Source: Ectobius pallidus (lineage: Eukaryota > Arthropoda > Insecta > Blattodea > Ectobiidae). Taken from it: a stretch of DNA of 64,000 nt. The DNA lies in contig CAXKWD010000005.1 of assembly GCA_964059195.1 (NCBI GenBank), forward strand, positions 152,363,265 through 152,427,264. Reading direction: 5' to 3'. A program made the translations under genes and the position numbers. Shown here in pieces: positions 31,725 to 43,809 of this stretch. The notes beneath the pieces were generated by a model that worked only from the letters and a program-made list of their open reading frames with translations, had not been told where the DNA came from and ran no database searches. Each line of letters starts with the position of its first letter. The first letter of the stretch is position 1.

Positions 31725-33575
31725 TAATATTAGGCTCTTGAGTCGCTTTCATTTTAACTGCTATTTCCTCGCAAGATTCAGCGGAGATCTGTTTCTTATT
31801 TACTGGAGTTCGCCCATCGTTGTCTACTCGCCAAGTATTCGAAAGCCCACGCTACCAGCTTAGGCTGTGAAGTTCAGTGCATTTGGTCTATCCGTCACCT
31901 CCTCAGCTTCTTTAGAACTATCTACAGGGTAGATGTGAAATTCGTGAAGATTTTAAGGCGCATTGGTCACGTTGTAAATAAACTTTTAAGTTTAATAGGC
32001 CTTTATGTGTGAAAAAGAAAATGTTTTCCGCAAAAAAATTGTAACCCTATTTTACTCAACAAGGGCCAAACAATTCGATCTCCGACGAGGCTGGTCCCCA
32101 TTAGCTACCGTTTGTGCCCTGTTTCCGGATTTAAAAGCTGGTGAGGACCACCTAGCTCCATGGAGTTTGTGGCGGAATTAGTTATTCATGATTCGTGTGA
32201 CTGCATTGCATTGTGCCGGACAGTCCGGATTCTGAGCTAACTGTCCACCTTCCGGCATTAACTCACACCGGAAGTTAATGTCTGCGACTATTAGAAGTTG
32301 AACCCTAACCTATGTATAACTAGGCTACATAAACATTTAATTTTTATTAGCCTACTTCCAGCATCGACAAAATATATAAACCGTTCCTAGGTGGTGTTGC
32401 TAGACATTGTTAGGAAAGGATAGGCCTACAGATAAAAAGTATACATTTACATTCGTCAGTTCTTCGTAAGTATTAAGAGTCTACAATTCTCTTCCAGGTT
32501 AACAATTTAGGAACCTCTGCCCTTCTGTCTGAAGCAGTTTGAAGAGGGCTTACAGGTGTAACGTGCTTATTTATTTAAATGTTCTGGCCTTTTTGCTTCT
32601 TAAACATAATTTTGCTGGCTGATGCAAGTTTATATCCAGTACTGGGTGGAGGGATGACAAATTTGAAGGTACTGGTTGGAAATGTAGAAAAAATTGTTTT
32701 TTTATCACTGATTTACACGAAAACAAAAACATGTGATTCCAAGACTGCAGAGTTAAGTTACATCTCATTTCCTTCTATAATCTGTAAAAAAAAAAAAAAG
32801 GAATTAAAAGGTATTGAGTTAAATGGGGTTAAAAACGTGTAATTTTTTCTCTGCGAAAACAGTAGCTTAAATTTTCACCGACATGCTAGTAGAAATTTTT
32901 GTTACAGTGTTTAAGATGATCATATGCACTTCATATGCACTTCACTTCCATTCTGCATAATCTCTTATATCAGTCCCAGTAATCTGTAATCCATTCACAC
33001 GTTTTAACTGATTTATTTTATTGCCCATAGTACAATGTTATTGCATTCATATGTCTAGCCATATTTTATTGAATTCAGTACTGTCCTTATATGGACAGAT
33101 TACAGGCCTAACTTAATACATTTTATAACGGAAAGAATTAAGATAATTGTTGGTGGAGCATTGATAAACAATTGTTTACTTCTAATATTTTTTATTATCA
33201 CGGCTAGTAAATGTTTCGGATAATTTTTTTTTCACACTCACTTTTTACGACTGAATTTTACGATTAGATAGGAAGAACATGAAAACGCAATTATGGTAAT
33301 AACAGTAATGCTGTAACAGTTGTTATTGGTTATATCGTGATATGTTATTATTGTTGTTATAAATCTTCTCACCTCTTGTACTGGTAAAGTAAGACATGAG
33401 TAAGGACCATATTTTTGGCATCTTAACAACGTAAGACAAGGGTAGGGATTGTCTTGTAAGGTAACAACGATAAGTTTGAAATTTTACAAAACAGCTTTCT
33501 TTAGCTGTATTTAGCGTTATAGATGCTTAAAATATAAGTATTAAGCAAATTATAGCTTATTCTCGAAATATCAGG
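31725..33575. other. no recognisable feature
   Basis: Longest stretch in this part without an identified element. The overlapping frames at 32571-32842 on both strands are unsupported. Confidence 0.4.
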
Positions 33576-33671
33576 TCTTTGGCGGTAGAAGATTATAACA
33601 TTGACATTGAAAAACTGGTACCACGTTACACTAAATGCCTTGAAAGCAATAGCGATTACGTTGAGAAATAG
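33576..33671 (+). pseudogene. mariner transposase C-terminus
   Basis: Translation SLAVEDYNIDIEKLVPRYTKCLESNSDYVEK followed by a stop is the classic end of a mariner transposase (IxKLVxRYxKCLxxxGDYVEK). About 90 bases downstream is a terminal-repeat-like ACCCTCGTA at 33763-33771, the right end of the element. Upstream catalytic sequence is not recognisable, so only a 3' relic remains. It differs from the 8.3-kb mariner and may be another lineage. Confidence 0.8.
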
Positions 33672-33949
33672 AGTAAAGTACTGAATCTTTATAAATAAAG
33701 TTTTGTGTTGATATCTTTCGATATTCTTTAGTTATGCAAAATCGTTCTTTACTTTCTGGATGACCCTCGTATTTCAGTGCCAAATTAAATCAGGTAAACT
33801 GATATAAACTGCAAGATGGAGTTAATATGTCAAGTTTCAGTAACTAGGCCGACTGAGTTTTAGACCACGGTTTTTTAGAACGTTTGATAGGCTTAGGCTG
33901 TGTGAATGAATAGGCCTAAGTGGGATAATTTCTATCGCTGGCATGTCTA

Positions 33950-34260
33950 ATTATTTGTCAACGCCAAATGAATTGCAACTTCCAAAGCCCTATGTGAACA
34001 CTGCAAACAATACTGTTGTCATGAGAACTGAATTGCATTTGATGAATTGAGTGTAATATTTTCAGAAATTAGGCCCCTAATTGGGCATTACTCAGATACC
34101 GGTCAACCGATTTGGTCCAATATCAATAGGCTTCGTCCCGAGGACGTTAAAAGTTTCATGCAAATCTGATAAAGTGTATTCGAGTTATCACACGTAAGTT
34201 ACAGACTCACTGACAGACGGACAGACATTTTCCCGTCCACCATACAGTGTTAGAAAGTAT
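33950..34260 (+). repeat. dispersed repeat, copy 1 (partner at 41705-42035)
   Basis: Collinear with 41705-42035: TTGTCATGAGAAC, TTGCATTTGATRAATT, ACCGGTCAACCGATTTGG, and ACAGACGGACAGACAT near the end. The ACAGACGGACAGACA tail is common next to invertebrate retroposons. Family unknown. Confidence 0.8.
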
Positions 34261-34533
34261 CATTCTGGCCCTTAGTAATGTTTTATAATAATTTTAGTTG
34301 TATGTTTCGGCCTATATTTAGGTATAAACGTAAATAAAAGAGGAACTTCGGCAATGTTAAATGTAGCATAAAATAACTTAATTTCGCGAATTATCCACCG
34401 AAATAGATGGAAGTTAACACAGAAATAAACCGTTTTACACAAAAAAAATTAGGCTTCTAGATATGGATTGCATTACGCATCCTGGCAGATCTGACTAGCA
34501 CATCTTTTGAATGATCCAGAATGCAATGTCCTC

Positions 34534-34970
34534 TTGACTTGACCGGAGCTGTTACTTCTTTATCAACAAGATCCTCAATTGTCCTACACTGTTCCCGACC
34601 TCCCTACCTCAGAATAATACAACGTGTTGGTTATCGAACCCGGGCCTCCAGATCAGCAATCAGCAAAGTAACCACTAGACCAGCGTTTCTCAACCTTTTT
34701 GAACCCGAGGACCTCTAAAATGCCTAAAAAAAAATTACGGACCTCTAATATTACATCCCATTTTTAAAAGAAGACCTATATTCTTAATATTTGGGGTATT
34801 AATTATAGGTCATTATAACGAAATATGTGAAAAATGTTACTTCTTTACTTTCCACTTGCTTTATATTTTTTTTAATTATGTCTGCGGACTATCTGCACCA
34901 TCTTCGCGGACCACCAGTGGTCCGCGGACCATAGGTTGAGAAACGCTGCACTAGACCATCCTGGCAATCG
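34534..34970 (-). repeat. SINE-A relative, interrupted by a hAT MITE
   Basis: On the minus strand the head reads TGCCAGGATG, then the MITE, then GTCTAGTGGTTACTTTGC and CCCGGGTTCGATAACC (B box), followed by the SINE-A body (GAGGTAGGGAGG, CTGTTACTTC). The MITE sits inside the A-box region. Confidence 0.7.
34681..34948 (+). mobile_element. hAT-type MITE (family 4), copy 1, 268 bp
   Basis: Ends CAGCGTTTCTCAACC and GGTTGAGAAACGCTG. The perfect 8-bp duplication CACTAGAC is at 34673-34680 and 34949-34956. The interior has GGACCTCTAA blocks and TGGTCCGCGGACCA. An inverted copy is at 59879-60124. Confidence 0.95.
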
Positions 34971-35825
34971 AAAATATTTTTAACGCTGTGTACGAGTATA
35001 TGCAGAATGCAAGTTACAGTGTTCTTACAGCTGGCGCTTCAGCTTTTAGCTCTGGTAACGTTTACAGTTTGGACAAAACAATCTATATCTTTTATAAAAA
35101 TAATATTTATAAGCCATTATCCTAGTAGTAACTTCGGTTTATTCCTGGGTCTGTATTGTTCATGAAACAGTACACTTTATAAAAGTATCGTTTCACACTT
35201 TTATACACTTGGATTGGATTAACACAGCGACTTCAACTTATTTCTGGAATACCCTCTCTATTCAGACAGAATATCATGTTTCTGTGAGATAGGGGTTGTC
35301 GTTTTCAAATTCATGGAGTCTGTTACAGTCCACTTTTATAAATTTTCCCTATTATAACACAGGATTCAATGGCCTAACTAGAATAAAGCTTGAAAATATG
35401 ACACATTATATAGCAGTATTGCGATTTGTTCCTGCTAGACCTCGAAATCTAACCCTTTCTCACACAAGAATAAAAGTATTTTTCGCATGGTTTTTCGAAA
35501 CGGCGGATGATTCAGATTATAATTTTGTAGTATAGAATTCAGAATGGAGAGATTTTGTGTGGAGTCTTGGGAAAGGGTTGTTATTGATAATATTGGCATA
35601 AAAAGGGTTAAAACTGGTTATTGTGAAGCCGCCTGTTTCCCAGTATTACTTCCAGATGTATTTTTTAAACCCTTTTTACCTTCTTTCTCACATAATCACA
35701 TTACGTGATCAAAGTGGAGGTTTTCTTATTTTACCCTTTCGCTTTTTCAGAAAATAGAATCTTGTTTCTCCATTCTGAGTTTGTATTTCTTGCAAATAGA
35801 GCAACATACAGAAAAAGTACATAAA

Positions 35826-36117
35826 ACTAAAACCTCCATGGCGGTACATCCCTGAATAGGCTTACGACGAGACCGCTGCGTCATCTACCATAGGCAGATG
35901 ATAGAATTGGGGCATGTGGTCAGCATGCCGACACCCTGATTTCCATGACCGGAGCCACTACTTCTGTATCAAGTAGCTCCTCCATTTGAATCACGAGGCT
36001 GAGTGCACCCCGTTTCATACCTCCCTATCTCAGAATAATCCGAGGACGTACCGAGGATCGAACCCGGGCAGACTGATATGTAGGCAGTGACGCTAACCAC
36101 AAGACCACACCGGCAGT
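35826..36117 (-). repeat. SINE-A, full length
   Basis: On the minus strand it starts CTGCCGGTGTGGTCTTGTGG (A box) and has GGGTTCGATCC (B box) near 36058. The body has GAGGAGCTACTTGATACAG-type and GTCGGCATGCTGACCACATG-type blocks and ends in a T-rich tail. Same family as 51821-52115. Confidence 0.85.
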
Positions 36118-36739
36118 CATAATTCCGTACATAGAAATGTAAATATTCGATCTTCTTTCTTCAATTAGGATTTTTAAGATGAGGGGAGTATTGTGTTTGA
36201 TCGTGAGTTCGATGTTTATTTTTCGGCATTAAACAAGTTTTCAGGTCACCGATTTCAATCACATATCTGTGTGAGTGTGAATTTATGTAGCCTATATCTC
36301 AAAAATGAAAATCATAAGAAAACGAAACTTTGTGTTTGGGTTAAGTATCTCTTGGCTTCCTCTTTCTCTGGCACTTTGCGGTAAGGAAATTTTATTTTCG
36401 CGATTATTTTGAAAACTGCCTCGAGGGTTTAAAATGCTTTAAAATGTGTACACAAAATTTTATTGAAAATGTTCTCTCGTAACAATTCCCTGAAAAATAG
36501 TTTAAGCTACGCATCTAGTCTCAACTCAGACGTTTTGGTCATGTTCAGTGAATAATGTAGCTCGAATGAGGCTATCATGGAATGCGCCATCTCGCATCGT
36601 CGCAGCTTACTGTATATAGCAATTTCTATTCCTATATCCCATATTTTCCTATATCCCCTATTTTCTGTTTCCCTATATCCCCTATTTTGGGGCGAAAGAC
36701 CTCCAAGTGGAGGTTTCTGTTACCTATGTGAATTTTGTT
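36118..36739. other. short CCTATATCCCCTATTTT tandem units near 36625-36690
   Basis: Three or four imperfect 16-18 base TCCCTATATCCCCTATTTT-like units. Nothing else recognised. Confidence 0.5.
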
Positions 36740-36980
36740 ACGCTTATTTTCCGAGAGAGGGCAGAGGGACAGGTGGTAAAGCCCATCGCCTCTCAACCTC
36801 CTCCGGAAACTAAGGTAATACTTCGACGTGAAAGGGCCGAGAAAATTTGTCCAGAGGCTCTAATTTAGCTTAAAGTCCCTCTCAGAGCACTCCTTCCCAG
36901 GATTTTTACGTTCTGAAAAATCCATCGACCGCGGCCGGGTTTGCTCTCGCGACCTTCGGATCTAGACCACATATCGCAAT
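36740..36980 (-). repeat. SINE-like segment, minus strand
   Basis: GGTCGCGAGAGCAAACCCGG and GATGGATTTTTCAGAACG (minus strand) resemble a degenerate tRNA-headed SINE of the 16535-16775 type. The tRNA-like boxes are poor. Confidence 0.35.
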
Positions 36981-37530
36981 ATGAAGAATAGGTAATGTTA
37001 TGCATTTAACGTAAGGTTTATAGACTGTATACATTTTGCAGTAACTTATGATGATTTTTTTTTATTGAAAATAAAATTGTTTCAAAGACCAACCGGTCTT
37101 GAAGGGACTGACACTTGTTGCGGTGACTTGAGGAAAGGTCCCTTACTTCTCAAATAACCTGTTCCGGTAATGAAAGGAACAGGGCCAGTCAGTAGTCAAG
37201 ATATGCATGAAGTTTCTCCTTCGCGTGCAGTTCAATTCATCTATGTGGAATAGGCCTATAGTCAGCAAAATCAACAGGTGTAGGTTTACGGGACACAGGT
37301 AATTGGAAAAACTGTAAATATATTTTGAATGCAAAAATGTGATCCTAATATAAACTTCCTAAGTAATTACAAAACGCTGCAGGCTTTAAACTATTGGCAA
37401 ACAGCAGATGAAAGTATGAACTGTAACCGAATGCCTGAAAGATCATAAACAAAACCTAGTTTGATCATTCTTTCACACTGACTTGTGTGTAGACTAAGAT
37501 GGAAAAGTGAAGCAGACTGAAAAATTCGAT

Positions 37531-37604
37531 GCCAATAGCCGGGATTTGAACCAGGATCTTCGGCTCTCGTGCCACTGCTCTTGCCAACTGAGCTACCATG
37601 GCAA
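37531..37604 (-). repeat. tRNA-like sequence (SINE head or tRNA pseudogene)
   Basis: The minus strand begins TTGCCATGGTAGCTCAGTTGG, has a good D arm (GCTC...GAGC) and a T arm with CTGGTTCAAATCCCGG, and ends CTATTGGC. The acceptor stem pairs for only about four bases and the anticodon arm does not give a standard 7-base loop. A functional tRNA is therefore unlikely. The GAATTTTTCAG sequence beyond the 3' end resembles the SINE type at 26570-26702. Confidence 0.6.
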
Positions 37605-38697
37605 CATGCCGGTACAACATTAAATTCTCCTAAATGTGAGTCAGTATATTTTGATGTATTATTTTACATATTATATTGTATTGTAGGTAGCTTTTTCTTT
37701 CCCTTTTCCTCTGTTTTTGGTCTAATATTAATTTTGATTTAGTATATAATTCATTTTTTGTTCTAATATATGAACTGCATAAAAATGTTAGCTTTAAGAA
37801 TTACCTAATCTTTTTAAAACACTGAACTGTAAGTGAATAGATAATTAACTAACTAACAAATAAAAAAATAATAAGTAAATCAATAAATCGTAACTAAAGA
37901 GGCGTAATAATTGTAAGTACGGTAAAAGTATTTTCCAAATACTCGGAGACGAAGAAAAGGCACCTATAAAACAAAGGACTATTGAAAAAAATAGTTATTA
38001 TAACTTAATTTAGGAGATGATTAGGCCGATATTAAAAGAGTATCTTAAAATAATCGAAGAAATAAATTACTGTATCGTCCAGAAGGCATTAAACTGGCAT
38101 TTCAAGAAGATTAATCTTTAAAAATTGTATTCTTATCCTTTTAGTTATTAACTGAGCATTAGTGAGGTGTAATATTGTTATAATATAATCTTATCCAAGA
38201 TATGTACATGTCAATCGTTTAGGCCTTAGTTTATCCTATTTGCTAAATTGTGCGTGTCCTCATCATTTAAAAAAAAATCTTTAATTAACTTTGATAACTT
38301 CTTTATTTTTAAAAATATTTTAAGGAACTAACACATTTCTGAATTTTTAAACCATCTTTCTATACCTAGCTGCCAAGCAACACTTTAGAATCAGAATTGC
38401 CGAATAGTTTTATCTTTTTCCTTCTTTCCTTTTCCTTATAATTTTTTTTTAACACGTGTCTCTTCCCTGACGTTTTTATTTTTCAGTGTCTTTTCATTCC
38501 TTTGCTCATCGGATCTAAATAGTACATTATGCAGTTATCCTATACTGTCATTTATTATGAAATGAGTAGCCTATGTTTATGAAATTCGTTTCCTAATTTT
38601 CATACATATAACTGTTTTTGTTAGATCATAATTAAATGTTTAAGTTCTAATTTTTAGAATCATCAAACAAATGACCTCGGCAATTAGCTATTAGTAG
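37605..38697. other. no recognisable feature
   Basis: AT-rich; no frames or repeats worth noting. Confidence 0.45.
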
Positions 38698-39078
38698 TTA
38701 TCGTAGTTTATGTCTTCTGCAGTAGGCCTATATGACATCTGATGGCGTGCGGGGAAATTGGAGCTTGTGTTGTCGATTTAACCTCAAACCAAGGGACTTT
38801 AAGACAAGAAACGAACTCAATTTAGTATAATACTAAAATTAACACGAACAGAATTGATTTAATTTTAAATATAGGTTGTTTCTTATACAGTTTTGTTTGC
38901 TACTCTCAACGTTTGAAGATTGTTCCGTGATCGATAAAAATCGATATCACAGCAATGTTTTAAAGAAAATAATCCACTTTAATGGATATTATTAATATAC
39001 TGTTACGTCATATATTATATATATAATACATTATACGTCATATAAAATAAGCGTATTGTAGAATGGTCGAACAAAATT
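38698..39078 (-). repeat. dispersed repeat D, copy 1 (inverted)
   Basis: Reverse complement is collinear with 57675-58050 and 60378-61075: TTGTTCGACCATWCTACAATACGCTTATT-like start, GATCACGGAAC, AAATCAATTCTGTTC and a GTAGAAGACAnnAACTACGA-like 3' part. It contains a small TAGGCCTA-bearing insertion. Family unknown. Confidence 0.75.
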
Positions 39079-39650
39079 ATTTATATGAGTCATGATCAGT
39101 ACCGTGAAGAGATAAAATAGTCCACATTAATGAGTTCTTGGGTGGCGTACTTAAAGGAAACAATACGTCCTTTACAGGACCATGTCCAGGAAACAACACA
39201 TTGGCTAAGTAATAAAAGTGAAATATATAACAACATAAACCAAATGACTGTTTGTTGACGTTTCATTACCTGTTCCTATAGTAACGAGCAAGTCAGCGAA
39301 TATTTTTGCATGTATTGCAAACACTATATTTAATACATGTATATCAGTAATTCTTATCGCTTGATAACGCACGACAATTGAGTGGTACGAAGAAATATTC
39401 CTGTAAAACCTTCAAGGAATTCAAATGTGTGAAGTACTAATTAACAAAATGAATAACGATCTAGAAGAAGTTGAGCAGGAAAAAGAAAATGGCATTAAAA
39501 GGAAGAAAAACGAATAGTGTAGCCTTTAAAAACAATTCAGACCAGCAAGTATTGTCATTATTATTTAATATAATTATACCACTTAGTACGCTGTACTATA
39601 TATGTATAGGCCTATAAACACGTCTTCTGACAATAAAATAAGGATATAAG

Positions 39651-40025
39651 GTTGAGCATCGATGGCCGATGTTTTCATGTCGATGATCGATGTTTTCTAC
39701 ATCGATGGAATACAACCGATGTTTTTGCGACATCGATGTTTTATAATAAAAAATAGATTAGGCCTAAAAGTCATCTCTTGGTTCTAAGATATAATTTTAT
39801 TTACAGCAACCTAATTTTCCAAAACATCGATTTTTTTGCATCGATAATTTTCATGGAAATATTTAAGTTTATTTATGAATTTTGCCTACTTTTCTGAAGC
39901 CATGACTTACATACATCGACGTTTTGCGTCTAAATACATCGATGTTTTTAGGTCGATATTATCGCCACATCGATGGTTACCGCCGATTTTAACATCGATG
40001 TTTTAACTATCCTTGCTCATCCCTA
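39651..40025. mobile_element. ATCGAT-rich element with imperfect inverted ends
   Basis: GGTTGAGCATCGATG at the left and CATCGATGTTTTAAC...TTGCTCATCCCT at the right are roughly inverted, like hAT ends. At least nine ATCGAT words lie inside, mostly as ACATCGATGTTTT. No convincing target duplication. Confidence 0.6.
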
Positions 40026-40869
40026 GAAAGTACGAAATTTACCCTGTAATATACAATTGACTAATCTTTTATGGTAATTAGATTCATCCATGTTAGCAAG
40101 TCGTTAAGTAACAAAACATTTTGTTAATATAACATATTATTAACATTTATAACATTAATAACATCCATTAACATTTATAACATTTTATCAATCCTTGCGG
40201 AGTAAAATTTATACACTGATAATAAGGCATTCATGAAGTGATATCGTCAGGGGGCACTAAATTCGAAATCGACGAGGAAAATTTCAGTGCAGTAGAAGCT
40301 GTTGTTTATAAATGGCAATTGTAATTTGTGGATAAAAATCCACACATTTTACATAAATCATTATGCTATTGATCGTTTACCTCTGCTTATGTACAAGTTT
40401 TTAGGCGACGCATTTATACGTCAATAGCTGTGATGTAAGTGGACTGCTAGGAATATGTATAGATCTACGGAAATTAATTTTACTGCCGTAAATTTCATAT
40501 TTTGACATATAATATCGTTTCTACTATTATAGTAGGCTACAATAATGAGTTGTTCACACTGTCTTACAACATGTTTATTAATTTATTCGTAGACAATAGT
40601 TGTGTTCCATTTAAATGCTTAAATATAAATTGAGTTTAATAAGTAAGTTACATAAAAAGTCAAAAGAGTTCTGAATCACGATCACTGAAATTTGAATAGG
40701 CTTTTGTAAATTAAGAAAACTTCCTTTATTAAGAAGAAAGTGCCTGTGCAATTTTAAATCTGAATTCCATTCGGTAAGTGTAAAAAGTCATATAAATCTA
40801 ATACAGACTTATTGTATTTTATGTAACTATATCTGAGTAATGGGCTGTTAAAAATCATATAGTACTATG
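40026..40869. other. no recognisable feature
   Basis: Small local repeats of AACATTTATAACATTAATAAC near 40140-40190 only. Confidence 0.4.
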
Positions 40870-41455
40870 TCGCGGGTGCGCGGGCAAATAGAGTTAATAT
40901 TAATAAATTTCATCTTGTATACGAGGGTAGGTATCTTGGAATAAAAAGATTGTAAGGAATTTTTAGCCTATACCCTCAGTAAAAAAGGCAACCGACTAAT
41001 GAAGCGAAGCAATAACCTAAGATTTAAATCATATTTGCTACTTGGTTATTCTAACCTATTCTACTATTCTTTATAGTACATGACAATTGCAATACCACGC
41101 AGATTAATATTTCATTACGTTAATATTAAATGTTTCTATAATACTATTCTAATTATATCAATTTTATATCTTATAAGTAGCCTATCACACGATTCTTTAT
41201 ATTGTCTTTCGCTTCATTAGTTGGTTGCCTTTTTTACTGAGGGTATAGGCTAAAAAGAATTCCTTACAATCTTTTTATTCCAAAGAGAGTTAAGTCCACC
41301 CTCCTCAAAAATCGATATTTATGTCCATAGAGTTATAGATAAAAATGTTCTCTACTTTTGTGTTAAGTCCAGTAAGTCATTAAAAAACATACGGTAGTTA
41401 TGGATGTGTGCACCACAAGAAAGTGGACTTAACTCTCTTTGGACGCGCACCCGCG
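40870..41455. repeat. nested inverted repeats
   Basis: Outer arms 40870-40901 and 41424-41455 share CGCGGGTGCGCGnnCAAAnAGAGTTAA. Inside, 40936-41283 is a second element whose roughly 78-base arms (TTGGAATAAAAAGATTG ... CAACYRACTAATGAAGCGAA) are nearly perfect. A third pair, 41280-41299 and 41422-41441, repeats CCAAAGAGAGTTAAGTCCAC. This looks like one MITE inserted in another. Confidence 0.8.
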
Positions 41456-41704
41456 CTATATTTTAAAATTTAATTGCTCATACAACATTTATGTATTGTG
41501 TTTGCTTATAAGGCTTAATAAAATCACGTAAACTGATCTAAGAAAGTGCCAGAATGCTTTTGTTTAATCAGTGATAATTGCAATTATGATATGCAGAAAA
41601 GGTGTTTTTTTTTTATCGTTTTCCGAGTTAGCTCTAGACCGATTCGTTAAGCAGGGCTTACAGAAGAACAAAGGTTTAAAGTTTGATAAGCATATGTGAA
41701 GGAA

Positions 41705-42035
41705 TACGTGGGTAGTGTTATTTGTCAAAGCTAACTGTCTTGTAATCCAAAGCCGTATATGAACACTATAAAACAATATGTTGTCATGAGAACCGATTTG
41801 CATTTGATAAATTCTTTCTAATATATTACCATAAAATAGGCACTAAATTGGACATTACTCCGGTACCGGTCAACCGATTTGGTCCAATATCATTAGGTTT
41901 CTTCACATGGATGTTATAAATGCGTATACCAAGATTCATGAAAATCCGATAAAGCGTATTTGAATTATCGCACGCACAGACAGACAGACGGACAGACATC
42001 CCCCCCCACACACACAATCCCATTGTGGCACTTAA
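41705..42035 (+). repeat. dispersed repeat, copy 2 (partner at 33950-34260)
   Basis: Collinear with copy 1 as described there and ends in ACAGACAGACAGACGGACAGACATCC. The minus-strand frame at 41826-42098 is a shadow. Confidence 0.8.
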
Positions 42036-42349
42036 TAACTTTCCTGATGTATTTGGAAGAAACTGAGGGATACTGAATTTTAAATTTATTTGTAGCAATT
42101 CGCAAAAAAAAAAGTTTGTTTTCTTAATTTGAGTGTGTTAACTGTAACAATGCTAGAGACAAATTCTTTCCCACATTTGAGTTCGATGAACAGAGTTTGG
42201 AATGCATAGGCCTACTATTGCGTTTTCTCACAGTAGCCTACCTACTCATTAATCTTTGCGGATATGAAAGAATAATTTTTGAAAGTGCACCTGGGACATT
42301 GTATCAAATACGCTATGCTCCCCAAGAAACCCTGAAAATTCTGAAATAA

Positions 42350-42990
42350 ATGTATGGTTGAGTAAGCAAACTGCTGCGAACGGGTTAAATCCTATATTTT
42401 AAGTGGAAGGGGTATATTTACTGGAATTAATAAATGAAATTTCTCAATTGCAAGATCCGATGGATTCCTATTTCACTACCTGGAACAAAATTATTATTCT
42501 TAATTCAAGTTGTGCGGAAGGGTTTTCGGCATTAGTTTTACTTCATTATCAAGAAAATCCAGATTTCGGAAAGAGTTGAAGGATATTTCTTAAGAAAGGG
42601 TTGTAGCCGCTTCGATAACTGTTGAAGGGAGAGCCTTCAACCTGTTACGTTCATCTGGTTTTACCTATATGTGGAAAATATACTATTTATCAGAGTTGAT
42701 TTGGAAAGGGTTAGAAAGCAGCTTCCAGAACGGGTTATAAAGTTCGAATGTGAAAAGAATAACATAATAAATTCAGACACGGATCCAAGTTTTATATAGA
42801 ATGGATCCCATTGCTTACCTGGGATCTTGTTTACAAATGACTTCTTGAACCCTTTAATTCACCAATATGAGGAAAATACGGAATTCATTAAAGTCACTGT
42901 GCAAGATCTTGTAGTGGGACCGAATGGGTTAAGTCGTATTCCTAAATTAGAAACACGGATTATTTTTTAAAAGAAGGGGTTAACAATTCT
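42350..42990 (+). repeat. roughly 350-bp tandem repeat, locus 1 (about 1.8 units)
   Basis: Units begin near 42370 and 42720 at CTGC...GAACGGGTTA. They contain GGATTCCTATTTCACTACCTGG, CAACCTGTTACGTTCATCTGG, GAGTTGATTTGGAAAGGGTT. The same order recurs at 45000-46010. No coding frame. Confidence 0.8.
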
Positions 42991-43254
42991 ACAATTTTTT
43001 TTTTTTTTGTGAGGAAAACAAGTTCCACTTTTTATATAATGTTGTGACTTGTTGTGTCCAGATGGGGATTTAGGAAAAAAAGCCTCAATATTTGGGTCGT
43101 AAATTAAATATTAATTGACGCTTTAGAATAATGTCTAATATTGAAGCAATCAGTAGGTTAGTGTAGCCCGATTCACATTTTCAATCTCTGTGTTTAAAAT
43201 GATATAGGCTACTGACGTTTACCTACATAGTCATTAAAATTAAATAATTTACGT

Positions 43255-43631
43255 ACTTACTTACTCATTGGCAATAGACAATTCCTGAGGAAGCTAAAGG
43301 AGTATTATCTATTTTAAGGAACCCGAAGGTTCATTGCCGCGCTTACCTGAGCCCACCATTCAACCCTATCCTGCACTCATTCCATCCAACCATCCCTCGC
43401 AAATCCTACTACTCTTAAATCTATCCTAATATTCCTCCCCCATGCGCGCAACATGTCCAGCCCATTTCATCCGTGATTTAATTACCCTTACTATACCCGG
43501 TGACGAGTACAGGTTATGAAGCTCGTCGTTATGCAGTTTTCTCCACTCCATATTTTCATTTCTTTTAGGCCCAAATATTTTTCTAAGCACCCTGTTTTTG
43601 AACACTCCCAGATTATGTTCTACCCGAAGAG
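43255..43631 (-). mobile_element. RTE-like LINE 3' end with 15-bp target duplication
   Basis: Flanked by TTAAATAATTTACGT at 43240-43254 and 43632-43646. The 3' end is at low coordinates with a short (ACTT)n tract. The minus strand encodes LRVEHNLGVFKNRVLRKIFGPKR ... KSRMKWAGHVARMGEE in the frame at 43426-43668, the C-terminal region of the RTE-like protein. Relative to the copy at 25493, about 90-100 bases (the GRPEGERPLGRPRRRW part) are deleted. Confidence 0.9.
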
Positions 43632-43743
43632 TTAAATAATTTACGTCAAAAAATTGGAACAGCACCACTTATGTTAAACCATACTTTTTATTGAGAACAA
43701 GATTTATTTCAACAGAAATAATGTGAAAAATGTTTCAAGTAAA

Positions 43744-43744
<1 letters not shown>

Positions 43745-43809
<65 letters not shown>
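43745..43809. repeat. (AAT)n microsatellite
   Basis: About 21 uninterrupted AAT units. Confidence 0.97.

Noticed and set aside
37531..37604. Functional tRNA gene
   Set aside because: Acceptor and anticodon arms do not fold correctly, so I treat it as a SINE head or pseudogene.
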